DNA of 64,000 nt from Chitinophaga niabensis (GTDB lineage Bacteria > Bacteroidota > Bacteroidia > Chitinophagales > Chitinophagaceae), in assembly GCA_017849435.1 (NCBI GenBank), contig JAFIGY010000014.1, positions 85,290-149,289 on the forward strand, given 5' to 3'. A program made the translations under genes and the position numbers. The notes under the pieces were generated by a model. It saw only the letters and a list, made by a program, of their open reading frames with translations. It was not told the DNA's origin and searched no databases. Each line of letters begins with the position of its first letter. The first letter of the stretch is position 1. Of this stretch, positions 25,358-34,179 are shown one piece after another.

Positions 25358-26470
25358 CTACCGGCAGTGCAAGACCCCTTCTTTCCAGTAAAAATCAACC
25401 TGCCCGGTAGCGTTAAAATAATCGATGAATGTTTGCAGTGGCTGGTGGCGGTAAAGCTTGCCGCGAAGGGCAACTTTAGCCGCTGCCGGCTCATCTATCA
25501 CCACCTGTATATCATACCAGCGGCCGATTATATCTGCGATCTCCTTTACGGTGGCCGATTGGAAATAATGAATGCCCTCGCGCCAGGAAAGGGTGGCTTC
25601 AGGATCGAAATGACGTTCTACGATAGGGGTGTTGGTGGCGGTAACGGCTTCCCGGCCAGGTTGCAGGGTCAGTTCATGGCTGCCGTTACGAATGGCTACC
25701 TTGCCCTGAACGAGGGAGGTGACCACCCTTGTAGCCGTGTAGGCGTTCACGTTAAATGCCGTTCCCAGCACCCGGATATCTGTTTGTCCTGCATGCACAA
25801 TGAATGGACGGGTCGCGTCTTCTTTCACGGAAAGGTAAGCCTCGCCTTCAATGAACACTTCTCTTTGCGGTCCCTTGAATTTAAGCGGGAAGCGGATCTT
25901 GGATGCGCTGTTCAGCCATACTTCCGTGCCGTCCTCCAGCACGATCCGGTAATCCAGCCGGGTCGGAACGGTCAGCGTGTTCCAGCCGGACGTGCCACCG
26001 GCTGAGGCATTGAGCCGAAGTACCCGGTTGTTGTTCTGCAGACTGGCCTGTTGTGTGGAAACATCCTGCTGACCGGAATCATGGAGCGGGATCACATGAC
26101 CGTCAGCCAGCTGCAGGGTGGCGGTATGGGCGGGGATGGATGCGGTAGTGGCCGGAGCGGTTGTGTCATGGCGGGACAGGAGCAGGTAAGCGCCTGTGGC
26201 AATGCTTCCCAATAGCAGCAATGCAGCAATGCGTCTGCGGCGACGGCGGGCATGATGTTGCACGAAAGCGTTCTGCAGGCGTCCGGATACATCCACCTTT
26301 TGAAGATACTGCTTCGCTTCGTCTATATCAGCGCTCCGGATGGCAGCACGCATGCGGCGGGCTTCCTCGCTTTCAGCAAGGATCGCGTCCAGCTCCTGCT
26401 GTTCCGCTTCGGTGATCAGGCCGTAATATTCCTTCACCAGTAATTCCCTGATGTGCAGTTCATGCTCCAT
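25358..26470 (-). CDS. FecR-family anti-sigma regulator, divergent from its sigma gene
   Basis: A 370-aa inner-membrane anti-sigma regulator. N-terminal cytoplasmic helices (HIRELLVKEYYGLITEAEQQEL), an Arg-rich stretch then a membrane helix at about 80-97 (IAALLLLGSIATGAYLLL), the FecR domain (RLDYRIVLEDGTEVWLNSASKI; FIEGEAYLSVKEDATRPF) and a DUF4974-type end (VKEIADIIGRWYDIQVVIDE). In the usual layout fecR follows its sigma gene and precedes a TonB transducer. Here it faces away from the ECF gene at 26681, with 210 bp between them and no SusC gene nearby. It probably still controls that sigma factor; the input signal is unclear. Confidence 0.93.
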   Translation of the reverse strand: MEHELHIRELLVKEYYGLITEAEQQELDAILAESEEARRMRAAIRSADIDEAKQYLQKVDVSGRLQNAFVQHHARRRRRRIAALLLLGSIATGAYLLLSRHDTTAPATTASIPAHTATLQLADGHVIPLHDSGQQDVSTQQASLQNNNRVLRLNASAGGTSGWNTLTVPTRLDYRIVLEDGTEVWLNSASKIRFPLKFKGPQREVFIEGEAYLSVKEDATRPFIVHAGQTDIRVLGTAFNVNAYTATRVVTSLVQGKVAIRNGSHELTLQPGREAVTATNTPIVERHFDPEATLSWREGIHYFQSATVKEIADIIGRWYDIQVVIDEPAAAKVALRGKLYRHQPLQTFIDYFNATGQVDFYWKEGVLHCR

Positions 26471-26680
26471 ATCTGAATATAAGATACTTTATTGACCCCT
26501 GTAGGGTGAATGCTGTGGAAAAAAGAGGTCACGGCGTTAACAGGTTTTTAACTACACCGCTCGCTTTTTTATTCAAAATTGCAACCCTATCCTGAATCGT
26601 CATTGCAATTTTCTCTCTGATGCCTGCACACTGTATGCAGATATGATATTGATGTTTTAACAAGACACGATATTTTTCTC

Positions 26681-27259
26681 ATGGACGACCAAAGTATTTT
26701 AACAGCATTGAGAAATGGCGGGCAGGATGCCTTCGACCAATTGTATGCACAATACTTCCGGCAACTTTTCTCCTTCGCGCACGCCATGCTCGGCAGTGTG
26801 CAGGATGCGGAAGATGTAGTGCAGGAGCGGTTCATCTTCCTGCTGGGCCGGCCGCATATCTGGAAAAGGGTTACCGAGCTTCGCCCTTATCTTTTCAAAG
26901 TCATCAACAATGCCTGCCTGCGTCATATCGGATCCGTGGAGTCCGCGGCGAAGAAAGAACAGATGTACCTCCGTTATCTTTCCTCCTGGCATGAGAACGA
27001 TCAGCCGGAAATACTGCGACAGCTGAATGCGGCGCAAAGGGCCCGCATCCTCGCCCCACTGCTCTCCCGGCTCGGCCGGCAATGTCGCCGGGCGATAGAA
27101 CTGGTATATTTTGACGATAAAACATATGCCGAAGCTGCCAGCATCATGGGGATATCAAAAGACAGCATAAAAACACACCTGAGCGCGGGGAAAGCCTTCT
27201 TCCGCAAAAGGATAGACGCACTTATGCATGTGGTATTGATGTTATGTGTTTTCCGGTAA
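26681..27259 (+). CDS. ECF sigma factor (FecI-like) heading the RteC-like genes
   Basis: A 192-aa ECF sigma factor: region 2 in FDQLYAQYFRQLFSFAHAMLGSVQDAEDVVQERF, region 4 in LSRLGRQCRRAIELVYFDDKTYAEAASIMGISKDSIKTHLSAGKAFF. The end has a short hydrophobic tail (HVVLMLCVFR). A FecR-type gene is divergent, and three RteC-like genes follow on the same strand, the first starting 74 bp after its stop. No SusC/SusD gene is near, so its regulon may be the RteC-like genes or lie elsewhere. Confidence 0.93.
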   Translation: MDDQSILTALRNGGQDAFDQLYAQYFRQLFSFAHAMLGSVQDAEDVVQERFIFLLGRPHIWKRVTELRPYLFKVINNACLRHIGSVESAAKKEQMYLRYLSSWHENDQPEILRQLNAAQRARILAPLLSRLGRQCRRAIELVYFDDKTYAEAASIMGISKDSIKTHLSAGKAFFRKRIDALMHVVLMLCVFR

Positions 27260-27332
27260 AAAAAGTCATTTTTTCGTTCACCCTCACAGCCGCCTTTTAC
27301 TGTCTTATATATACCAGGTTACGAAACACACC

Positions 27333-28181
27333 ATGCGCACCTTGCAACAGATCATACTGGAACAGCTCTCCCCGGATGCGCTGCACCTTTCCCGGCAGCA
27401 CATCCCTGCTTATCTTGCCGAGATATCATCCCGGAAGCAGATCATCATGGTACAGCTGCAAAACCTGGCCCGCGAAGAAAGCGCGTATGATCATAAATTG
27501 CAAACAGTACAGAACTTTCAGTTCCAGATGACCCTCTGGCTGGAACTTCTCCATCACTACATCCGCAAGTCCGACGTACAGCTCATCGGCTTCTACATGG
27601 AAGTGGAAAATATCCTGGAAGAAGTATTGCAAAACCTTGAACAGTATTTCTCCCCTTTCCTCGCAGTCGATTATCTGTTGCCACAGCATTACGGACAACT
27701 GGCCGGTCGCCAGCTCAAAAGAAAGATCGTGGAAACGAAAATCCGGCTGACCGGGCAAGGCCTGAAAGAAGAACTGCCTGATATTATCTTTAATCCCTTT
27801 CTTACCCGGAAGGAAGCACTGACCTTCCGGCTGGTGTTATATTACCGGAACCTGCTGTGGCAGCTGGCGCACAACGAACGCATGCAGCAGGGGAACGTTC
27901 ACCGGCAGATACATTACCTGTTGTTTGAACTCAACTTTAACTCCCCCGAGTACTTCGCTTACTGTACTTCCGAACTACGGGGAAGGCTGAACGCCTATGG
28001 AACGCTGTATGAAAAGAAAGCCTGTCTTTCATGGTGCCGGCGGGCATTGAAGCATCTTCCGCAACAAGATCTGGCGCTGAATACAACGCAAAGCGCCATC
28101 AAATCCCGCATGCTGAACTGGCTGGCAGAAGAGCAGCATTGCATACAATCCCGCATATCTCTGCAACACGCACACGTGTAA
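27333..28181 (+). CDS. RteC-like regulator A (without the C-terminal domain)
   Basis: A 282-aa helical protein. I start at 27333 (MRTLQQIILEQLSPDAL) because this aligns with the start of the downstream paralogue (MTTLNQLVAVQLSPEAI); the open frame reaches back to 27246 over the sigma stop. It shares with paralogue B the block HRQIHYLLFELNFNSPEYFAYCTSELRGRLNAY and the coil ACLSWCRRALKHLP, which correspond to the central part of RteC, the regulator of conjugative-transposon excision. The C-terminal DNA-binding-like part of B is absent; the protein stops after LAEEQHCIQSRI. It may be a partner or a truncated form. The role is inferred from family only. Confidence 0.65.
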   Translation: MRTLQQIILEQLSPDALHLSRQHIPAYLAEISSRKQIIMVQLQNLAREESAYDHKLQTVQNFQFQMTLWLELLHHYIRKSDVQLIGFYMEVENILEEVLQNLEQYFSPFLAVDYLLPQHYGQLAGRQLKRKIVETKIRLTGQGLKEELPDIIFNPFLTRKEALTFRLVLYYRNLLWQLAHNERMQQGNVHRQIHYLLFELNFNSPEYFAYCTSELRGRLNAYGTLYEKKACLSWCRRALKHLPQQDLALNTTQSAIKSRMLNWLAEEQHCIQSRISLQHAHV

Positions 28182-28239
28182 CCACCCACTCTCTGTTCCT
28201 TCCTGTTGAAGTCTGGCAAACGATTTCAGAAGATGGTAT

Positions 28240-28296
28240 TTTTTTTCAGAAGAAATTTTTCTGAAAAAAATATTTCACAGCTGTGAGAAACTGTGA
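28240..28296. promoter_or_regulatory. Palindromes upstream of RteC-like gene B
   Basis: The 286-bp gap between the two paralogues holds a perfect 12-bp stem with 7-nt loop (28240-28251 with 28259-28270; T-rich left arm, A-rich right arm), then the perfect 12-bp palindrome TCACAGCTGTGA (28275-28286). Its half-site CTGTGA recurs 10 bp on, at 28291-28296. The spacing of one helical turn suggests a protein-binding site. The remainder of the gap is AT-rich without other clear signals. Confidence 0.45.
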
Positions 28297-28467
28297 AGTT
28301 AATCTAGAATAATATCCTCAAATCTACATCTCGGCAAAAAAAATGCCGCCCCCACTTTAGTTATGACAAAACCATCATCAGTGAATTAAAACCAAGCCAG
28401 ATCTGTATGAATATTGTTACGGTAAAACACTACCCCCATTTTACGACTACACTTATTTCACTGTTTT

Positions 28468-29703
28468 ATGACGACATTAAATCAACTGGTGGCGGTACAG
28501 CTAAGCCCTGAAGCTATCGTGCACTCAATAGACAGGCTGTCCCATTACCTCGAGCAGGTAAGAGAGGAAAAGCGGTTGATCACGCGGCAGTTGCTGGAGA
28601 TCACGTATTCAGGGGATGATACGGATGCCAAGGGCGCCGTTATCAGGCAGCTGCAGGCCTCCATCACCCGTTTGCTGGATATGATACACTTTTATCAGGT
28701 GAGTCATCAGTCGGCACATTCCGGAGACTGGCCGATGCATGATGAGCTGACGACATTCTACACAGAGGTGGATGAAGTGCTGCTGAGCGTGATGATCGGG
28801 CTGGATCAGCATTTCTCCGAATTGCTGGAGCCGGACCTTCCGCTGCCGTACAGCTACGCGGCGAAGGCAAAGCGACAGCTCGGTATACAGCTTCAGGACC
28901 TGGAACGTTTGCTGCAGGAACTGGGGCTGGATAGCGTGTTGCAGGAGATAGTGATGCGGCCGGTCAAGGATTTTCTGTTGCACACAGATGGCCGCACCAG
29001 CTTCCGCACACTGAACTTTTACAGAGGGATGCTGAACCTCCTGCAGCAATTCACGGACCTTGGTATCTCGCCTCCTGAAAAGTTTGCGAGGGAAGTTCAT
29101 TACATATTGCTGCACCTGAACTTCAACGCGATCGAATACTATCTTTTTTGTATCAACCGGCTGAGAGGAAAGCTCAAGCGGTATGATAACCTGCAGAACA
29201 AGATCACCTACCTCGCATGGTGTATCAGGGAGATCAAAAGTATCCCCTCTGCTAAAAAAGGGATGGCGCTGGATCATTCTCAGCAACCCATCCTGGAACA
29301 GATACAGCAGTGGCTGGAAGAAGAACGGACTTACCTGCAGGAGCTGCACAGCACTACATCAGCAAACAGTCTGCCATCCATGGGCAATAATGGTAAGGAT
29401 GTACACGAAATACTGGAGCCATCGGAAAAATTGCAGACGAGCCTTACGGTTCCGCAATTGGCCCTGATGGTACGGATTTACATTGAAGAAGGGATTATCA
29501 GGAATACATCGTTGGGTCAGGTAATATTTTTTATTACCCGCCTGTTGACCACAAAGAAGTCGGAAAGCATGGAGGCCGGTAGCTTTGAGCGGAAGTACGA
29601 TAATCCAGGCCTGTCTACCATTACTACCTGTAAGGCTTTGCTCGAGCGCCTGGTGGCGAGGCTGGGAGACTATGAAGAGAAAATCCGGGCCTGCATGGAT
29701 TGA
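28468..29703 (+). CDS. RteC-like regulator B (full length with C-terminal domain)
   Basis: A 411-aa helical protein, paralogous to the gene just upstream: MTTLNQLVAVQLSPEAI, FYTEVDEVLLSVMIGLDQHFSELLEP, REVHYILLHLNFNAIEYYLFCINRLRGKLKRYDN and ITYLAWCIREIKSIP line up with A. It has about 110 extra residues at the end (LTVPQLALMVRIYIEEGIIR, then FFITRLLTTKKSESM and FERKY) of the kind seen at the C-terminus of RteC-type regulators. In conjugative transposons RteC activates excision genes; no such genes are here. It may be a domesticated regulator under the nearby sigma factor. Confidence 0.68.
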   Translation: MTTLNQLVAVQLSPEAIVHSIDRLSHYLEQVREEKRLITRQLLEITYSGDDTDAKGAVIRQLQASITRLLDMIHFYQVSHQSAHSGDWPMHDELTTFYTEVDEVLLSVMIGLDQHFSELLEPDLPLPYSYAAKAKRQLGIQLQDLERLLQELGLDSVLQEIVMRPVKDFLLHTDGRTSFRTLNFYRGMLNLLQQFTDLGISPPEKFAREVHYILLHLNFNAIEYYLFCINRLRGKLKRYDNLQNKITYLAWCIREIKSIPSAKKGMALDHSQQPILEQIQQWLEEERTYLQELHSTTSANSLPSMGNNGKDVHEILEPSEKLQTSLTVPQLALMVRIYIEEGIIRNTSLGQVIFFITRLLTTKKSESMEAGSFERKYDNPGLSTITTCKALLERLVARLGDYEEKIRACMD

Positions 29704-29741
29704 CGTTCCATGAAGGCCGTCCATAAAACTTTTATTTAGAT

Positions 29742-29759
29742 CTCCCGGGCTTTTGGGAG
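29742..29759 (+). promoter_or_regulatory. Hairpin in the leader of the third RteC-like gene
   Basis: CTCCC-N8-GGGAG directly upstream of the ribosome-binding region of the gene starting at 29779. No T run follows on the plus strand, so it is not a clear terminator. It may affect mRNA stability or translation. Confidence 0.35.
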
Positions 29760-29778
29760 GTATTGAAAAAAAAGAAAA

Positions 29779-30621
29779 ATGACAAATCTATTTACGCAGC
29801 TCCAGGAGGAGCTTGATCAACAGCTTGCAATCTTAGAGAAAAAATATCCCAACCTGTTAGAGCGGTACAAAACAGGGGCCGGGATCGCGAGCAAAACGAT
29901 CGCAAGCATGAAAGAGCTTATTACAGCAGCCGGGTTCAGGAATGATGAAGAAGAGATATTTTTCTTCAAACACATTCACCCGAAGATACTCAGCAGGAAG
30001 ATCTACTACAGCCGGTTGTTTCAGATCGAGGCGGACAAGATAAGGTATTCAAGGGATGCGTATAAACGTTTCCTGGATCAGGAACTGGAGCATTTGAGCG
30101 CCTTTATTGAAACGCATAGCCTGCTATCGTTGTATTATAATCAGGAGTCGACAGATAAAGACAAGGAGTATTTTCTGCGGAACAGCCAATACAATAATGA
30201 GTACCCGGATGATCTGGACGATATGCTGGATGTGCGTTATTGTACCCTGGCTTCCGTAAAGCTGGCGGAACTGATCGCGAACGAAGATATCAGGGAATAC
30301 CTGATGAAGAAGATACAGGAGGTGTATGAACAGATCAAGCGGGGCGAGACGTTGAAACCCAAGCCGCAGTGGACAATGACAAAAGCAGATCTGGTAGAAC
30401 TGATCTATGCGCTGGGAGTAGGTAAATGCTTCAACAATGGTGATGTGGAATTGAAGCAGTTGTTTGATGCGTTGGGGGATTATTGGGGCGTAGACCTGAG
30501 CCATGCACATACCTATATGAGAGATATCCGGGAGCGCAAAAAGGACAAGACCAGCTTTCTGTCGTACCTCCTGGAAAGCCTGCGCGGGGAGATCGAAAAG
30601 GACGAGGAGGCGGAAGGATAG
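29779..30621 (+). CDS. RteC-family protein
   Basis: A 280-aa protein and the closest of the three to RteC proper. The middle has AYKRFLDQELEHLSAFIETHSLLSLYYNQ and DMLDVRYCTLASVKLAELIANEDIREYL. The C-terminal domain reads WTMTKADLVELIYALGVGKCFNNGDVELKQLFDALGDYWGVDLSHAHTYMRDIRERKKDKTSFL, the winged-helix-like signature of the family. RteC is known from Bacteroides conjugative transposons, where it binds DNA upstream of the excision operon. Neither an integrase nor transfer genes are in the window. Third in a tandem set behind an ECF sigma gene, 75 bp after paralogue B. Confidence 0.82.
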   Translation: MTNLFTQLQEELDQQLAILEKKYPNLLERYKTGAGIASKTIASMKELITAAGFRNDEEEIFFFKHIHPKILSRKIYYSRLFQIEADKIRYSRDAYKRFLDQELEHLSAFIETHSLLSLYYNQESTDKDKEYFLRNSQYNNEYPDDLDDMLDVRYCTLASVKLAELIANEDIREYLMKKIQEVYEQIKRGETLKPKPQWTMTKADLVELIYALGVGKCFNNGDVELKQLFDALGDYWGVDLSHAHTYMRDIRERKKDKTSFLSYLLESLRGEIEKDEEAEG

Positions 30622-30713
30622 CCACCTTCGCGGGATGGCCTTTCATCCATTTAATTATATCCGGGTAAAGAAATTATTATCTTTAGTTCCCGAACAAACC
30701 GGATGTAATCAAT

Positions 30714-32276
30714 ATGATAAGGTCATTTTCTCTCTTGCTGGGGTGTTTACTCTTCGCCCGGATCACATCGGCTCAACAACAATGCCCGATTATACCGCTC
30801 CCTGAACAATATGAACAGGTGAACGGGCAATTCCTGCTAAATGATAATACTCCCATCGTGGTCACCGATATGGGATTGGAAGCAGCAGCCTATACACTTC
30901 AGAAACAGTTGCTGAAATACACCGGTGCGCGCGTGAGTATACAAACCAGGGCAGCCCGTCCGTCCATTATCCTGCGGCGTCAGAAAGGGCTGGCAAATGA
31001 AGCTTATACACTAAGCATGAGTGGTAAATCCGTGGAGATCAGCGCCACGTCCGACGAAGGAATATTTTACGGGACCATTTCTTTCCTGCAACTGGCCAGA
31101 AAAGCCAAAGGTCAACCCATCGCCTGCTGGAATATCAAGGATGCTCCCCTGTACAGGTGGAGGGGCTTTATGCTGGACGAATCAAGACATTTTTTCGGCA
31201 AAGAAGAAGTGAAGAAGTTGCTGGATGAAATGGCATTCTACAAACTCAATCGCTTTCACTGGCATCTGACAGATGAACCGGGGTGGCGCATCGAGATCAA
31301 ACAATACCCCCGCCTGGCGCTGGTAGGAGGGATCGGCAGTTATACGGATTCCACAGCCCCGGCAAAATATTACACCCAGCAGGATGTGGAAGAGATTGTA
31401 GCATATGCCCGCGAAAGACAGATCACGGTTATTCCTGAGATAGACATGCCGGGTCATGCTACCGCCGCTAACAAAGCTTATCCGGAGTTTAGTGGCGGCG
31501 GGTCCGCGCGGTATCCCGAGTTTACTTTCAATCCCGGCAGAGAGGGTACTTACCAATATCTCAGTAATGTGCTGAAAGAAGTGGATGCCTTGTTCCCCTC
31601 CCAGATGATCCACATCGGTGGCGATGAAGTAAGCTTCGGAACGGAGAAATGGAAAACAGATCCCGATGTACAGGCACTGATGAAAAAAGAAAACCTGCCT
31701 ACGCTGGAAGCGGTGGAACATTATTTTGTGAAGCGGATGGCAGATACACTGCTTCGGCTCAACAACCTGGTATTAGGCTGGGATGAAGTAACCGCCTCCG
31801 CTTTACCAGCGAAACAAACGATCGTGTTTTGGTGGCGGCAGGAAAAACCGGAACAACTGAAGAACGCGCTGGATAAAGGATATAAGGTAGTGCTCTGTCC
31901 GCGTCTGCCCTTTTACTACGATTTTGTGCAGGATAGTTCTAACCTAGTAGGGCGCAGATGGAGCGGGAGTTTTAACCCACTGAGAAGCATATACGAATTT
32001 TCCACGGCTAAGTTTCCGGCCGCTGTAAATGGAAATAACCCGCTGATAGAAGGTATTCAGGCGAACCTGTGGACGGAGACTATCGCTTCCGTACAACGCA
32101 TGCACTATATGACCTTCCCCCGCTTGCTGGCCTTGGCAGAAGCAGCCTGGACGAGCCCGGACAAGAAGGATTTTGTGCAGTTCGAAAAACGGCTGAAAGG
32201 GTTTTTACCATTGCTGAAACAGCAGGGCATCTATTATTTCGATAATCCTAAACAAACACCGGAACCCATCAGGTAA
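30714..32276 (+). CDS. Beta-N-acetylhexosaminidase, GH20
   Basis: Exported enzyme of 520 aa that removes terminal N-acetylhexosamine (GlcNAc or GalNAc) from chitin oligomers, glycoproteins or peptidoglycan fragments. Signal peptide MIRSFSLLLGCLLFARITSAQ, then a GH20b domain (QCPIIPLPEQYEQVNGQF) and the catalytic barrel from RWRGFMLDESRHFFGKEEV. The catalytic Asp-Glu pair is in HIGGDEVSF (Asp304, Glu305); the Trp-rich substrate pocket is in VFWWRQEKPE and NLWTETIAS. The M1 aminopeptidase gene follows after 16 bp, so the two probably share a transcript. Confidence 0.95.
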   Translation: MIRSFSLLLGCLLFARITSAQQQCPIIPLPEQYEQVNGQFLLNDNTPIVVTDMGLEAAAYTLQKQLLKYTGARVSIQTRAARPSIILRRQKGLANEAYTLSMSGKSVEISATSDEGIFYGTISFLQLARKAKGQPIACWNIKDAPLYRWRGFMLDESRHFFGKEEVKKLLDEMAFYKLNRFHWHLTDEPGWRIEIKQYPRLALVGGIGSYTDSTAPAKYYTQQDVEEIVAYARERQITVIPEIDMPGHATAANKAYPEFSGGGSARYPEFTFNPGREGTYQYLSNVLKEVDALFPSQMIHIGGDEVSFGTEKWKTDPDVQALMKKENLPTLEAVEHYFVKRMADTLLRLNNLVLGWDEVTASALPAKQTIVFWWRQEKPEQLKNALDKGYKVVLCPRLPFYYDFVQDSSNLVGRRWSGSFNPLRSIYEFSTAKFPAAVNGNNPLIEGIQANLWTETIASVQRMHYMTFPRLLALAEAAWTSPDKKDFVQFEKRLKGFLPLLKQQGIYYFDNPKQTPEPIR

Positions 32277-32292
32277 TCATAAAAGCAATTCC

Positions 32293-34143
32293 ATGAAATA
32301 CGCAATGCTCGCAGGGGTGCTGCTGGTAGCCGCCGCCTGCCAGACGCCCACACCAAAACAAACACAGGAAGTGCCTGCCGCAAAGGACCAGCATACATTG
32401 TCCAATGCGGATAGCATCAGGATGCAGCACCTGAGCCTTGATGTTGCCGTGAATTTTGAACAGCATCAGATCAGCGGCCAGGCTGTGTGGACGATCGAAA
32501 ACCCGTCCAAATTGCCTGTACTGAAACTGGATACGTATGGATTGACGATAGACAGCGTGACGGTCGATGGAAAGAAAGTGCCGCACACCCTCGACCCTAC
32601 ACTCCCTCACCTCGGCAACCGCCTGAACATCCCGGTGGAAGCGGCCTCCCGGAAAGTGGCCATCTGGTACAAGACCGGCAGCAAAGCCACAGCACTGCAA
32701 TGGCTGGAACCATCACAAACACTGGGCAGGAAACATCCTTTCCTCTACACCCAGTCGGAATCCATCTACGCCCGCACCTGGATCCCTTGTCCCGACGGGC
32801 CCGGTATCCGCTTCACCTACGATGCCTGTGTAACTGTTCCCAAAGGACTGATGGCGCTCATGAGCGCTGAAAACACCCAGCAGCGCAGCGATAGCGGCAT
32901 CTATCATTTTAAAATGGAACAACCCGTACCCGCCTACCTCATGGCGCTCGCCGCAGGAGACATCGCCTTCCGTGCGATCGACCAACGGACAGGGGTATAC
33001 GCAGAACCGGCTATGCTGGAAAAAGCGCACTATGAACTGGGGGAGGTCGGTAAAATGGTCAGCACCGCAGAATCCCTCTATGGCCCCTACAGATGGGGAC
33101 GGTATGATGTGCTCATCCTGCCTCCCGGATTCCCGCTGGGCGGCATGGAGAACCCGAGACTAACGTTCAGCACGCCCACTATCATCGCCGGAGACCGATC
33201 CCTGGTATCGCTGATTGCGCATGAGCTGGCCCATAGCTGGAGCGGTAACCTCGTAACCAATGCTACCTGGGAAGACTTCTGGCTGAACGAAGGCTTTACA
33301 GTGTATTTCGAACGCCGTATCATGGAAGCTATGATGGGAGCGGATTATGCAGATATGTTGTGGGAGCTGGGTTACCAGGATCTTGAAAACGAAGTGAAAA
33401 GTCTGGGTAAAGACAGCAAGGATACACATCTTAAACTGGACCTTAAAGACCGGGATCCTGATGACGGGCTTACCAGTATCGCTTATGAGAAAGGTGCGCA
33501 CTTTCTCCGGCTGATCGAAGAAACGGCCGGCCGCGCCAAACTGGACACCTTCCTTCGCCACTATTTCGACGGGCATGCCTTCCAGACCATGAGCACGGAA
33601 CAGTTCCTGCAATACCTGGATGCGAACCTGATCCAAGGAGATACGACCCTGGCCCGTAAGATCAATATCAAAGCCTGGGTATACGGTCCCGGTATCCCCG
33701 CCAACTGTCCGCGGGTACCGCAGAAACGTTTTGAGAAAGTAGATGCGGAACGCAACCGCTTCCTGCAGGGAACAGCCGCTACGCAATTGGCAACACAGGG
33801 CTGGACTTCGCACGAATGGCTGCACTTCCTTCGCAAAATGCCGCAGCCGCTGACTGTAGCGCAAATGGAACAGCTGGACAAAGCTTTCCATTTTACGCAA
33901 ACCGGTAACAGCGAAGTAGCGGATCGCTGGTTCATTATGTCCGTGGCGGCGGATTACACACCGGCTTATGGCAGCATGGAGCAATTCCTTAGCACCGTAG
34001 GCCGTCGTAAATTCCTGACCCCGCTCTACACAGAAATGATGAAAACCCCGAAAGGGCAGGAAATGGCGAAGCGCATCTACGGAAAATACAAACAGAATTA
34101 TCATCCGCTCGCACAGGAAACGCTGGACAAGCTGATCAAATAA
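32293..34143 (+). CDS. M1-family aminopeptidase, lipoprotein
   Basis: Zinc aminopeptidase of 616 aa with a lipoprotein signal (MKYAMLAGVLLVAAACQ, Cys16), so it is anchored in the envelope. The GGMEN substrate motif is in FPLGGMENPRLTF. The zinc site is LIAHELAHSW (His310, His314, catalytic Glu311) with the third ligand Glu333 in WLNEGFTVYF. The C-terminal helical part is of the leukotriene-A4-hydrolase type (FLRKMPQPLTVAQMEQLDKAF). It removes N-terminal residues from peptides, which with GH20 upstream would suit breakdown of glycopeptide or peptidoglycan material; that pairing is inference. Confidence 0.94.
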   Translation: MKYAMLAGVLLVAAACQTPTPKQTQEVPAAKDQHTLSNADSIRMQHLSLDVAVNFEQHQISGQAVWTIENPSKLPVLKLDTYGLTIDSVTVDGKKVPHTLDPTLPHLGNRLNIPVEAASRKVAIWYKTGSKATALQWLEPSQTLGRKHPFLYTQSESIYARTWIPCPDGPGIRFTYDACVTVPKGLMALMSAENTQQRSDSGIYHFKMEQPVPAYLMALAAGDIAFRAIDQRTGVYAEPAMLEKAHYELGEVGKMVSTAESLYGPYRWGRYDVLILPPGFPLGGMENPRLTFSTPTIIAGDRSLVSLIAHELAHSWSGNLVTNATWEDFWLNEGFTVYFERRIMEAMMGADYADMLWELGYQDLENEVKSLGKDSKDTHLKLDLKDRDPDDGLTSIAYEKGAHFLRLIEETAGRAKLDTFLRHYFDGHAFQTMSTEQFLQYLDANLIQGDTTLARKINIKAWVYGPGIPANCPRVPQKRFEKVDAERNRFLQGTAATQLATQGWTSHEWLHFLRKMPQPLTVAQMEQLDKAFHFTQTGNSEVADRWFIMSVAADYTPAYGSMEQFLSTVGRRKFLTPLYTEMMKTPKGQEMAKRIYGKYKQNYHPLAQETLDKLIK

Positions 34144-34179
34144 CTACTTCAGGGGGATGTTGCACAACAGCGCATCCCC

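Noticed and set aside
29742-29759. Rho-independent terminator between RteC-like B and C
   Set aside because: The stem is only 5 bp and no T run follows, so it is listed as a leader hairpin instead.
25358-30621. A complete conjugative transposon, suggested by RteC-like genes
   Set aside because: No integrase, relaxase, transfer or excision genes are in the window and no terminal repeats were seen.
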